A DNA stretch of 64,000 nucleotides. Origin: Devosia ginsengisoli. GTDB taxonomy: Bacteria > Pseudomonadota > Alphaproteobacteria > Rhizobiales > Devosiaceae. The notes below the pieces were generated by a model. The model was not told the origin of the DNA. It saw only the letters and a list, made by a program, of their open reading frames with translations, and made no database searches. The stretch covers positions 124,001-188,000 of the forward strand of contig NZ_JANQAJ010000005.1 in assembly GCF_024707105.1 (NCBI RefSeq), given 5' to 3'. Position 1 is the first letter of the stretch. Every line of letters starts with the position of its first letter. Of this stretch, positions 17,775 through 25,874 are shown piece by piece. The position numbers and the translations under genes were made by a program.

Positions 17775-18756
17775 CGATCACCACCGAATGCGGGATGCGA
17801 CCGACCGGCAGGGTCAGCACATTGGTCCGCGATTCCATGTCGATGATGGACAGGTCGTCGCTGAGGCCGTTGGCGACGTAGAGCACCTTGTCGTCGCGCG
17901 AAATGTCGGTGCCCCAGGCGCGGCTGCCCACCAGCACATAGGTCTCGATTTCGCGCGTCGCGATATCGACGAAAGCCACGTGGTTGGCGCGGCCCAGTCC
18001 CACAATGGCCGTCTTGCCGTCATGGGTCATCGACATGCCGACCGGCGTCACGTCGACCGCGCGGAAGCCGGGAGGCAGGAATTCCAGCGTCTCGGCAACC
18101 TCGAACGTGGTGAGGTCGATGATCGAGACCGTGCCCGACAATTCGTTGGAGACCCAGATCTCGGCGTCGCTGGGCTGGATGAAGCGGCGCGGGCGGGTTT
18201 CCACCAGCACGTTCTCCATCACCACGCCTTCCTCGGCATCGATCACATGCACCATGTCCGCCACTTCGGACGTGGCATAGAGCGTCTTGCCGTCGGAGCT
18301 GAGCGCGATGCCCTCGGGCTCGGCCCCGGTGGGGACCTCGAACATGATGGCCTTGCTGGCCACGTCGATGACCTGCACCGTCGAGGTTTCCTCGTTGGAC
18401 ACATAGATCAGCGCGTCATCGTGGCTGAGTCGGAACATTTCCGGGCTCCGCCCGGTCGGGATATTGTCCACCACTTCGAGTTTGGCCACGTCGATGACCT
18501 GAATGACGTCGTCATCGCCGCACGCCACATAGAGCAGCGTATGGCCCTGGTTGAAGCTCATGTCGCGCGGCCGGCCGGCCGTCGCGATGAGCTTGACGAT
18601 GGTATTGTCCTTGGCCGGGTCGATGACCGCGATATTGTTGGAGCGCTCGTTGCTGACGAAGACGAGCCCGGTATCGACCGCCGCTGCCGGCAGGATACCG
18701 GCAATGCCCAGCATCGCCCCGAACAGGGCCGGCACTATTTTGTGCAAATGTGTCAT
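17767..18756 (-). CDS. Exported YVTN-type beta-propeller protein, PQQ-associated
   Basis: A 329-residue exported seven-bladed propeller with repeated YVTN-like strands (LVFVSNERSNNIAVIDPA, LLYVACGDDDVIQVIDVA, LIYVSNEETSTVQVID, VLYVANGLSDDLSIID). Signal peptide about residues 1-26. Propellers of this sort are standard members of PQQ-dependent alcohol oxidation gene clusters beside the ABC transporter. The function is not established; scaffold, PQQ handling or substrate sensing have been considered. It lies in one operon with the cupredoxin-like gene (9-base gap) and the binding-protein gene (8-base overlap). Confidence 0.85.
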   Translation of the reverse strand: MTHLHKIVPALFGAMLGIAGILPAAAVDTGLVFVSNERSNNIAVIDPAKDNTIVKLIATAGRPRDMSFNQGHTLLYVACGDDDVIQVIDVAKLEVVDNIPTGRSPEMFRLSHDDALIYVSNEETSTVQVIDVASKAIMFEVPTGAEPEGIALSSDGKTLYATSEVADMVHVIDAEEGVVMENVLVETRPRRFIQPSDAEIWVSNELSGTVSIIDLTTFEVAETLEFLPPGFRAVDVTPVGMSMTHDGKTAIVGLGRANHVAFVDIATREIETYVLVGSRAWGTDISRDDKVLYVANGLSDDLSIIDMESRTNVLTLPVGRIPHSVVIDD

Positions 18757-18765
18757 GGCGCTGGC

Positions 18766-19191
18766 CTAGCGGACCACGAAGGTGCCGGTCATGCCGCGGC
18801 TCTCGAAGCCGGGGGCGCTGAATTCGTAATTGCCGGGCAGCAGCGGCACGAAGAAGATGTCGGCCCCGCCCTCGTCGTCGAATTCCACGCCATAGATGGC
18901 GCCTAGCGGCTTCACCTCGATATCGTTGATCACCACCTGGTTGATCCACGACGCGCGCCACAGTTCGGGCGCGTTCACGCGGAACTCTTCCAGCCCGTCG
19001 CTCTCGATGCGCCACTTGTAATATTTGCCGGTTTCGAGCGTGTATTCGGTCACCGAAAAGGTGAGGTCCGCCCCGCTCATCACCAGCGGTTCGAGCTCGG
19101 TCGGCTGGGAGGCGAAATTACCCTCCGCCTGGGCCGCCGACAGGGTGAGGCAAAGGGCGGAAGCGGCAAAAAAAGCTCTGGCGGCAAACAT
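18766..19191 (-). CDS. Exported cupredoxin-fold-like small protein
   Basis: A 141-residue protein with a signal peptide ending in SAAQAEG. The end of the mature part, ADIFFVPLLPGNYEFSAPGF followed by ESRGMTGTFVV, has the shape of a cupredoxin C-terminal loop. However, there is no Cys and no His in the mature protein, so a type 1 copper site is not possible; only Met remains. It is the first gene of the leftward PQQ/ABC operon, divergent from the ATPase gene. It may be a structural partner of the propeller or a binder of another metal. Family known only by fold resemblance. Confidence 0.65.
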   Translation of the reverse strand: MFAARAFFAASALCLTLSAAQAEGNFASQPTELEPLVMSGADLTFSVTEYTLETGKYYKWRIESDGLEEFRVNAPELWRASWINQVVINDIEVKPLGAIYGVEFDDEGGADIFFVPLLPGNYEFSAPGFESRGMTGTFVVR

Positions 19192-19273
19192 TTAAAGTAT
19201 CCTCTCAACGATATGGTGTCGTTCGGTTCGACCTGTGTATAGTGACATCCATACCAGTTCCGTCAACGTGATT

Positions 19274-20053
19274 ATGTCCATATCGACCCACCCAAAAGTC
19301 GCATTCGACCCCGCCACCGTCCCTTTGCTGCAAGCTACCGGCGTCGCCAAGGCCTATGATGGCAAGCCGGCGCTGGATGGGGTGGATATCACCGTCCGCC
19401 CCGGCGAACTCGTCGTGCTGCTGGGGCCGAACGGGGCGGGAAAATCCACCCTGCTGCAACTGATTACCGGCCTTTTCACGCCCGATCGCGGTAGCATCGC
19501 GATTTGCGGTCATGACCTGCGTTCGGGAATCGTCCGGGCGCTTGCCCAGCTCGGCGTTGTGTTCCAGCAACCCACCCTGGATCTTGAATTGTCGGTCGAG
19601 GCCAATCTGCGTTTTCATGCCGAATTGCACGGATTGCCCGGCAGTCAGGTCCGGACGCGTATCGCCGCCGCCGCCGAGCGTTTCGGATTGACCGAGCGCC
19701 TGCGCTCCCCCGCCCGCGAACTGTCGGGCGGCAATCGCCGCCGGGTCGAGCTGGCCCGCGCCTTGCTGCATGAACCGCGCCTGCTGGTGATGGATGAAGC
19801 CACGGTAGGGCTCGATCCGGCCAGCCGTCGCGACATCCTCACCCATATCCTGTCGCTGCGCGCCTCCGGCATGGGGATATTGTGGACCACCCATCTGGTC
19901 GACGAGGCCGCCATGGGCGATCGCATCGTGGTGCTGAACCGGGGTAACGTCGTTTTCGAGGGTGTTCCCGCCGAACTGGCCGCCCGCAGCCAACCCGCCG
20001 ATCTCGGCAATGCCTTCCTTGGGCTGACTGCGGATACCGACGCTGCGGCCTAG
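19274..20053 (+). CDS. ABC transporter ATP-binding protein, PQQ-associated (PedA2/LutE-like)
   Basis: A 259-residue ATPase: Walker A GPNGAGKSTLL, Q-loop VVFQQPTLDLELSVE, signature LSGGNRRRVELARAL, Walker B LLVMDEATVGLDPASRR, switch His in TTHLVDEA. The DEAT variant and the sequence style fit ATPases paired with ABC-2 permeases, including those of PQQ alcohol systems. It is transcribed away from the operon that encodes its likely partners, from a promoter in the 19192-19273 gap. The ATG at 19274 is chosen; GTG codons at 19235 and 19268 are in frame, and none has a strong ribosome site. The 3' end overlaps the convergent gene by 4 bases. Confidence 0.88.
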   Translation: MSISTHPKVAFDPATVPLLQATGVAKAYDGKPALDGVDITVRPGELVVLLGPNGAGKSTLLQLITGLFTPDRGSIAICGHDLRSGIVRALAQLGVVFQQPTLDLELSVEANLRFHAELHGLPGSQVRTRIAAAAERFGLTERLRSPARELSGGNRRRVELARALLHEPRLLVMDEATVGLDPASRRDILTHILSLRASGMGILWTTHLVDEAAMGDRIVVLNRGNVVFEGVPAELAARSQPADLGNAFLGLTADTDAAA

Positions 20054-20943
20054 CCGCTTTCGCCCGGAGCCTGCACCTGCTCCAGCAGCCAGCGGTCCAC
20101 CATCTTGCCGGGTCCGGCATCGAGGTCGCGGCAATTGCCATGGACCTCGAAGGCTTGCTGCCGCAACCTGACCAGCAAGTCACTGTCGCCGACCCTGAGC
20201 CGCACCGAACAGCGCCCCGGTTCGACCGCCAGCGTCTCCACGATCCGCACCTGCGCCTGCGATACGCCCCGGGCCTCGGCCCAGCGCATGGCTGCGATTT
20301 CGGCGAGTTGCCCGTCCGGCTGCAGGTCCGGCCGTCCCTTGAAGGCCGACAGATAGATGCGATTGTCGGCCAACGTTTCCAGCAGCGCCGGTACCTCGGC
20401 GGGGGTCAGCCGTCCATAGCGATGGCGTTGCGGCATGACGATGACGGATGGGGCAAAGTGGCAGCCGCCAATATGGGTGCATTGCAGCACGTCGAAGCCA
20501 TGGGCAGCAGCCTGGGCCCGCAGCGCCTTGTAGAGCGGAAAGCCATAGCGGGCGCAGCAGGAATCGATCTTGGCGTCGGTGCAGCAGAGGATGACGCGCC
20601 GGGGCAGGGCCTCTCCATCAAGCGGCGTGCCATCGCCCCATGCTGCGATCAGCGCCGCCGCTTCGGCCTGCGACGAGGCCACCACGCTGCGCATGTCGGG
20701 GAAGGACCAGAGCCGGAATTCGGTCTCCTCGCCACGGTCGATCAGCCCGACATAGCGCCCGTTTCCGGTGGCGCCCTGCATGGCTGCCTGCAGTGCCTCG
20801 TCCATGTCGACCGATTGATAGCGCGGCCGCCGCCATTTGCCCTTCGGCCAGGCCAGGAACAGATGGCGCTCGGCCATCGCGCCGGTACCCTCGAGGGGCT
20901 CGCCGCGCGCGATGGCAAGGTCGGTGCAGAAGCGGTGGCTCAT
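20050..20943 (-). CDS. Sucrase/ferredoxin-like (Apd1-type) Fe-S protein
   Basis: A 297-residue protein of the sucrase/ferredoxin-like family, a thioredoxin-fold [2Fe-2S] group. Key segments are LCCTDAKIDSCCARYGFPLY (about residues 119-138) and CTHIGGCHFAPSVIVMPQ (about 155-172), with the Cys and His that bind the cluster in Apd1-type proteins. It has no signal peptide, so it is cytoplasmic. It is the last gene behind two siderophore-binding-protein genes (22-base gap), where such proteins could reduce the ferric complex to free the metal. That role is inferred from context. Confidence 0.78.
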   Translation of the reverse strand: MSHRFCTDLAIARGEPLEGTGAMAERHLFLAWPKGKWRRPRYQSVDMDEALQAAMQGATGNGRYVGLIDRGEETEFRLWSFPDMRSVVASSQAEAAALIAAWGDGTPLDGEALPRRVILCCTDAKIDSCCARYGFPLYKALRAQAAAHGFDVLQCTHIGGCHFAPSVIVMPQRHRYGRLTPAEVPALLETLADNRIYLSAFKGRPDLQPDGQLAEIAAMRWAEARGVSQAQVRIVETLAVEPGRCSVRLRVGDSDLLVRLRQQAFEVHGNCRDLDAGPGKMVDRWLLEQVQAPGESG

Positions 20944-20965
20944 GGCCTGTGCTTCCGAAGGCGCA

Positions 20966-21883
20966 TCAATCCGTCACCGCCTGGGGATCGACGCCATAGA
21001 TCGCGGCCAGTTCGTCCAGCATCATATGCGCGCAATAGATGCCGCCGCCGGTATTCCACACCAGCTCGCTCACCCGCTGCGCCTTGCCGGCCTTGACGCC
21101 TTCAAGGTTCAGCCACAGCGGATCATTGGTCCATTCGGCCAGGTTGGCCACGGCTTCTTCCGGATCGGCATCGGCCGAGAAATAGAAGATGCGGTCGCCA
21201 TCCATGTCCGGAATGCGTTCCTTCTGCACTTCCTCGGCAAACTCCTGGCGATCCTGTGGCGCCGGGCGCTTGAGGCCGACCTTGTCGAGGATGACGCCGG
21301 CAAAGGTGTCCTTGTAGTAGATGCGGGTGCGACCGGGCGAGAAGCGCACCAGCGAGATCGTCTCATTGATGCTGTCGCCCAGCGATGCACCGATGGCGGC
21401 GGCGCGGGTATTGAAAGCGGCGAGATTGGCGGCGCCCTGCTCGTGCAGGCCCAGCACATCGGCATAGAACTGGTAGTTCTTCTGCCAGTCCCCCGAAAGG
21501 TCCTCGGCATAGACCGTGGGGGCGATGGCGCTGAGCTGGTCGTAGATCTTCTCCTGGCGCACCTTGTTGCCGATGATCAGGTCGGGCTCCAGCGCGGCGA
21601 GGATTTCGAGGTTGATACCGCTTTCGGTGCCCAGCGGCACCGTATCGGCCAGCGGGCCGGCAATATGGTCATACCAGGGATCGCCATCCCAGGATTGGGC
21701 GGCGCCGACCGGCACCACGCCCAGATGCAGCAGCGCTTCGGTGCCTTCATTGGTCAGGATGACAACGCGCTGCGGCGCGTCGGGCACTTCGGTAACGCCC
21801 ATCACATGGGTGATTTCGCGGGCGGCTGTCGGGGCGGCGAGGCCCAAGGCCAGCAGGGCTGCGGCAAGGAGGGTTCTGAACAT
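20966..21883 (-). CDS. Iron-siderophore (FecB-type) substrate-binding protein, copy 1
   Basis: A 305-residue exported binding protein of the TroA/FecB superfamily: signal peptide ending in PTAAREITH, then VMGVTEVPDAPQRVVILTNE, EILAALEPDLIIGNKVRQEK and a C-lobe with GVKAGKAQRVSELVWNTGGG. It is closely similar to the product of 21952-22872 throughout, for example DPWYDHIA, KIYDQLSAIAPTV and YYKDTFAGVIL, so the pair arose by tandem duplication. It is separated from the upstream copy by a strong hairpin. Partners are the FecCD-like permeases and ATPase at 23027-25828. Confidence 0.88.
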   Translation of the reverse strand: MFRTLLAAALLALGLAAPTAAREITHVMGVTEVPDAPQRVVILTNEGTEALLHLGVVPVGAAQSWDGDPWYDHIAGPLADTVPLGTESGINLEILAALEPDLIIGNKVRQEKIYDQLSAIAPTVYAEDLSGDWQKNYQFYADVLGLHEQGAANLAAFNTRAAAIGASLGDSINETISLVRFSPGRTRIYYKDTFAGVILDKVGLKRPAPQDRQEFAEEVQKERIPDMDGDRIFYFSADADPEEAVANLAEWTNDPLWLNLEGVKAGKAQRVSELVWNTGGGIYCAHMMLDELAAIYGVDPQAVTD

Positions 21884-21913
21884 GGTGGGTCTCGGTCGGG
21901 AAGGGTAGGGAAA

Positions 21914-21943
21914 TTCGGCGCCCTTGGGAGAAAGGGCGCCGAA
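21914..21943 (-). terminator. Hairpin between the two siderophore-binding-protein genes
   Basis: A perfect 12-bp stem (TTCGGCGCCCTT at 21914-21925 with AAGGGCGCCGAA at 21932-21943) with a 6-base loop. On the minus strand it is followed by TTTCCC. It would end or attenuate transcription coming from the first copy. Confidence 0.75.
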
Positions 21944-21951
21944 GCATGGGC

Positions 21952-22872
21952 TCAGCGGGTCGAGGGCAGCTCGTAGAAGCGTTCAACGTCGTCGAGCATC
22001 AGGTTGGCGGCGATGATGCCACCGGCCGTATTCCAGATGGCGTCGGAGACCATGTAGGCCTTGCCGGCTTTGACCACGTCGAGATTCTGCCACAGCGGGT
22101 CGGCCGTCCAGTCCGCAGCCTGGCTGTCGCCGGCACCGTCCCCGGTTTCGTAGACGAAGTAGAACAGCCGATCGCCGGCAAAGTCCGGGATGCGCTCCTT
22201 GCCGACATCATCGGCAAAGGTCGGGTTGTCCTGCGCCGGCGGGCGATGGAAGCCGATCTGATTGAGGATCAGCCCGGCAAAGGTGTCGTTGTAATAGATG
22301 CGCGTCAGGCCGGACATGAAGCGGACAAGCGAGATCTGCTCGTCCAGCAGCGGGCCGGCTTCCTCGCCCAGCTTGACGGCGCGGGCGTCGAAGGCGGCGA
22401 GCGCTGCCGCCCCTTCCGCGCCCTTGCCGGCGGCGTCGGTATAGAGCGCCATATTGATCTTCCAGTCGCCGCGCAGGCGCTCGGCCATCACCGTCGGGGC
22501 AATGGCGGAGAGCTGCTCATAGACCTTTTCCTGGCGCGTCTTGTTGCCGATGATCAGGTCGGGCTGCAGGGCGGCGATGGCTTCCAGGTTGAGCGCCGAT
22601 TCCTCGCCGACCACGGTGACATCGGCCATCTCGGCGGCGATATGGTCATACCAGGGATCGCCGAGGAACGACTTGACGGCGCCGACCGGTGTGATGCCCA
22701 CAGCCAGCAATGCCTCGGTGCCCTCATTGGTCAGCACGATGATGCGCTGCGGATTATCAGGTACGTCGGTAACGCCCATGGCATGGGTAATCTCGCGGGC
22801 CAGGACCGCGGGGGCGATAGCCATGGCAGTAACGCCGATGGCTATCGCGGCCAACTGACGAAAAGTGGACAT
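21952..22872 (-). CDS. Iron-siderophore (FecB-type) substrate-binding protein, copy 2
   Basis: A 306-residue exported binding protein: signal peptide through VLAREITHA, then MGVTDVPDNPQRIIVLTNE, ALQPDLIIGNKTRQEKVYEQ and a C-lobe GKAYMVSDAIWNTAGG. It is a close paralogue of the 20966-21883 product. It is the first gene of the leftward unit and diverges from the permease genes across a gap containing a perfect inverted repeat. The duplication suggests that one permease pair serves two related chelates. The ligand is probably a metal-siderophore; which metal is not shown. Confidence 0.88.
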   Translation of the reverse strand: MSTFRQLAAIAIGVTAMAIAPAVLAREITHAMGVTDVPDNPQRIIVLTNEGTEALLAVGITPVGAVKSFLGDPWYDHIAAEMADVTVVGEESALNLEAIAALQPDLIIGNKTRQEKVYEQLSAIAPTVMAERLRGDWKINMALYTDAAGKGAEGAAALAAFDARAVKLGEEAGPLLDEQISLVRFMSGLTRIYYNDTFAGLILNQIGFHRPPAQDNPTFADDVGKERIPDFAGDRLFYFVYETGDGAGDSQAADWTADPLWQNLDVVKAGKAYMVSDAIWNTAGGIIAANLMLDDVERFYELPSTR

Positions 22873-22919
22873 TGCAACCTCGTAACTTGACAGGAAGGGT
22901 CAGAAAATGGTTTGGGCAA

Positions 22920-22943
22920 ACAGTCAGAATTTATTGTGACTGT
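22920..22943. promoter_or_regulatory. Perfect inverted repeat, candidate metal-regulator operator
   Basis: ACAGTCA (22920-22926) and TGACTGT (22937-22943) form a perfect 7-bp inverted repeat around an A+T-rich 10-base centre, in the gap between the divergent binding-protein and permease genes. TTGACA on the minus strand (22946-22941) overlaps it and may be a -35 element. It could be the operator of an iron-responsive regulator (Fur, Irr or RirA type), but it is not an exact textbook box for any of them. Confidence 0.5.
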
Positions 22944-23026
22944 CAACATCAACTTATCTGGGGCCTGCCCTGTCCACCGCTGCCCTCGCTGCCGCCCCGT
23001 CTGTCGGTGTCACCAGGCGCCTGCCG

Positions 23027-23992
23027 TTGATCTATGGCGGGCTGGTCGTGCTTTTATTCGCAGCCATGCTGGGCAGCCTGACGCTGGGCTATCGGCTCTA
23101 TGGGCTGGACCAGGTCTGGCAGGCTTTGTTCGCCTTCGACAATTCCGAAACAGCCGTCGTCATCGCCAATCTGCGCCTGCCGCGCGCGGTCATCGCGCCG
23201 ATGGTCGGGGCAGGGCTGGGCATTGCCGGCGTGCTGGTGCAGACCCTGTCGCGCAATCGCATCGCCTCGCCCGATACGCTGGGCCTCAATGCCGGGGCCT
23301 CGCTTGCTGTGGTGCTGGCCAGCTCGGCCTTCGGCATCGGCTCGCTGCTGGGCCTCTCCATGGCAGCCGCTCTGGGAGCCCTGCTCACCAGCTTCCTTGT
23401 CTTCGCTATTGCCGCCAGCGCCGGCGGGCTGTCGCCGATCCGCATCGTGCTCATCGGGGTGACTATCGCCGGGCTGGGTCATTCGCTGGTGGAGGTGATC
23501 CTGACCACCAACGAGGCCCAATTGCAGCAATTGCTGTTCTGGCTGTCGGGCGCCTTTGTCGACCGGCCGATGGCGCTGGCCCAGTCCGGCGGACCCATCC
23601 TGCTGGCCGGGGCCATCATCGCCGTGCTACTGGCGCGTACACTCGATGCGCTGCAGGCCGACGACGTCACCGCCACCAGCATCGGCGTGCCGCTGGTCGT
23701 GGTGCGAGGCGCCAGCTTCCTCTCTGTATCGCTGTTGACCGGAGCCTCGGTAGCCATGGCCGGCCCGGTGGGCTTTGTTGGCCTCGTCGTGCCCCATGCC
23801 GCCCGCTGGCTGGTCGGGTTGCGGCATGACCGGCTGATCCCCGCTGCCGCCCTGATCGGGGCCATCTATGCCACCGTGGCCGACATCGCAGCCCGTTTCG
23901 TCATCTATCCGGTGGAAGCCCCCGTCGGCGCCATCACGGCCGTGGTCGGTGGCGTCGTGCTGCTGGTCCTGCTGAAGCGGAGAGCGGCATGA
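23027..23992 (+). CDS. FecCD-type siderophore ABC permease 1 (start uncertain)
   Basis: A FecCD-family permease with about ten membrane segments and the family motifs RLPRAVIAPMVGAGLGIAGV and GPVGFVGLVVPHAARWLVG. The codon at 23027 is TTG and leaves almost nothing before the first membrane helix. In-frame sequence with good coding character (STAALAAAPSVGVTRRLP) extends upstream to about 22970 without an ATG, GTG or TTG. Either a CTG start is used or the start is displaced by a one-base error in the G4 run at 22960-22963, which would link it to a GTG at 22936. It overlaps the next permease gene by 4 bases (ATGA). Confidence 0.82.
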   Translation: MIYGGLVVLLFAAMLGSLTLGYRLYGLDQVWQALFAFDNSETAVVIANLRLPRAVIAPMVGAGLGIAGVLVQTLSRNRIASPDTLGLNAGASLAVVLASSAFGIGSLLGLSMAAALGALLTSFLVFAIAASAGGLSPIRIVLIGVTIAGLGHSLVEVILTTNEAQLQQLLFWLSGAFVDRPMALAQSGGPILLAGAIIAVLLARTLDALQADDVTATSIGVPLVVVRGASFLSVSLLTGASVAMAGPVGFVGLVVPHAARWLVGLRHDRLIPAAALIGAIYATVADIAARFVIYPVEAPVGAITAVVGGVVLLVLLKRRAA

Positions 23993-25023
23993 GCGACCTG
24001 CCTTCCACCCTGACCGTGGCCCGGGCGCCGCTGGCGCTGGCCATCATGAGCGCCGCCTTCGTGCTGCTGGCGCTGTCGGGCGTCGCTTTCGGCTCGACCT
24101 GGATTCCGCTCGATCAGGTGGCCGGCGTCCTAGCCGGTTTCGGCGAGAAGACGCAGAACATCATCGTGCTGCAACTGCGCCTGCCGCGCGTGGTGATTGC
24201 GGCTCTGGCCGGTGGCGGCATGGCGGTGGCCGGCTTCCTGCTGCAGAAGATCACCCGCAATTCGTTGGCTTCGCCCGGCGTGTTGGGCGTGGTCGATGGG
24301 GCGGCTTTGGGCGTGGTGATCTTCCTTGCCGTATTGTCCGACGAATCCAATTCGCTGGTCACCTCCATCGCCTATCAGCCGGTCGCTGCCATGGCCGGCG
24401 CCATCATCGCCATCACCCTGGTATTCGTTCTCTCCGGTCGCCAGGCATCCTCGGCCATCCGTCTGCTGCTGTTCGGCATTGCCGTAGCGGCCGTCGCCAA
24501 GGCCGTGACCATGGTGATGATGCTGATCGGCCCGATCTACCAGACCAGCCAGGCGGCGCGCTGGATTGCCGGTGCCGTCAACGAGGTCAACTGGGGCGAA
24601 ATCCAGATCACCGCCATTGCCATGGTGCCGGTCATGCTGCTGGTACTGCTGGCGGCCCGCAAGCTGCCCCCGGCTGATCTCGACGAAGTCTCCGCGCGCG
24701 GCGTGGGGCTCGACCTGCCGCTCTTCCGCATCCTGATCTTCGCTTTGGCGGCCGGGCTGACCGCCCTGGCCGTGGCCTTTGTCGGCGGTGTCGGCTTCAT
24801 CGGGTTGATGGCGCCGCATCTGGCGCGGCTTCTGGTGGGGCGCAATGTCTATGCCGGCATCCTGGGCAGCTTCCTTTTGGGCGCCATCATGCTGATCGGC
24901 GCAGACCTGATCGTGCGGGTGCTGTTCACCCCGATCGAAGTGCCGGCCGGCACGGTGACAGCCGTCATCGGCGCTCCCTATTTCCTGTTCCTGCTGATGG
25001 GCAAGCAACGCCATGACGGATAA
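23989..25023 (+). CDS. FecCD-type siderophore ABC permease 2
   Basis: A 344-residue FecCD-family permease: RLPRVVIAALAGGGMAVAGF near the start, GRQASSAIRLLLFGIAVAAV in the middle and GGVGFIGLMAPHLARLLVG near the end, with about ten membrane helices. It starts at an ATG that overlaps the stop of permease 1 and itself overlaps the ATPase gene by 11 bases. The two permeases are expected to form a heterodimer that receives ligand from either paralogous binding protein. Confidence 0.9.
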   Translation: MSDLPSTLTVARAPLALAIMSAAFVLLALSGVAFGSTWIPLDQVAGVLAGFGEKTQNIIVLQLRLPRVVIAALAGGGMAVAGFLLQKITRNSLASPGVLGVVDGAALGVVIFLAVLSDESNSLVTSIAYQPVAAMAGAIIAITLVFVLSGRQASSAIRLLLFGIAVAAVAKAVTMVMMLIGPIYQTSQAARWIAGAVNEVNWGEIQITAIAMVPVMLLVLLAARKLPPADLDEVSARGVGLDLPLFRILIFALAAGLTALAVAFVGGVGFIGLMAPHLARLLVGRNVYAGILGSFLLGAIMLIGADLIVRVLFTPIEVPAGTVTAVIGAPYFLFLLMGKQRHDG

Positions 25024-25828
25024 TCTTTCGGACAGCCGCATCCAGGTTCGCGACCTCAGCCTCGACTATGGCAATGTCAATGTGCTCAAGGCCCTGTCGC
25101 TGCCCATCGCGCGTGGCAAGATCACCGTATTGGCCGGCCCCAATGGTTGTGGCAAATCCACCCTGCTGCGCGCCATCCGCCGGCTGCACAAGCCGGCAGC
25201 CGGTGCGATCTTTCTCGAAGAACTCGATATCGCCCGGCTCAACGACAAGCAACTGGCCCGCCAGATCGGCCTTTTGGCGCAGAGCCCGTCTGCCCCCGGC
25301 GACATGACGGTCGAGGAACTGGTGCGGCTGGGCCGTTATCCGCATCAGTCCATGCTCCAGCCCTGGAGCCCCGGCGACAGCGCGGCGCTGGAAAAGGCCA
25401 TGTCCGGCACCGGCGTGACCCACCTGCGCAGCCGGCGGCTGGGCTCGCTGTCGGGCGGCCAATTGCAGCGGGTCTGGATCGCCATGGTCCTGGCGCAGGA
25501 AACCGACGTCGTCTGCCTCGACGAGCCGGTCAATCACCTCGACATGGCCCACCAGCTCGATTGCCTCGACCTCGTCCGACGGCTGAACCGGGAGTTCGGT
25601 CGCACCATCGTCCTGGTGCTGCATGACCTCAACCTGGCGGCGCGCTATGCCGATCAGCTGGTTTTCCTCAGGGATGGCGCTATTGCCGCCTCCGGCACCC
25701 CGGAAGAGCTCATGACCGAAGCCGGCATTCGCACTGTGTTCGATGTCCGCTCCATGGTCATCACCGACCCCGTGCACGGCCGCCCCCTCTGCATTCCACT
25801 GGGCACCGATACGGTCCTGTCGGCCTAG
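25013..25828 (+). CDS. FecE/FepC-type siderophore ABC ATPase
   Basis: A 271-residue ATPase: Walker A GPNGCGKSTLL, signature LSGGQLQRVWIAMVLAQ, Walker B VVCLDEPVNHLDMAHQ, switch His in LVLHDLNLAARYADQ. The HLDMAHQ and HDLNLAARYADQ wording is typical of iron-siderophore importers. It is the last gene of the rightward transport operon. No terminator is obvious before the next regulator gene. Confidence 0.92.
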   Translation: MTDNLSDSRIQVRDLSLDYGNVNVLKALSLPIARGKITVLAGPNGCGKSTLLRAIRRLHKPAAGAIFLEELDIARLNDKQLARQIGLLAQSPSAPGDMTVEELVRLGRYPHQSMLQPWSPGDSAALEKAMSGTGVTHLRSRRLGSLSGGQLQRVWIAMVLAQETDVVCLDEPVNHLDMAHQLDCLDLVRRLNREFGRTIVLVLHDLNLAARYADQLVFLRDGAIAASGTPEELMTEAGIRTVFDVRSMVITDPVHGRPLCIPLGTDTVLSA

Positions 25829-25874
25829 GCCGACAACTCAGCCTGCAAGTTTTCCCCATCACCGCCGTCCGGCC

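Noticed and set aside
6486..25828. Interpreting the redox island as a horizontally acquired element
   Set aside because: No integrase, transposase, tRNA target or flanking direct repeats were found, and base composition matches the surroundings except in one leader region.
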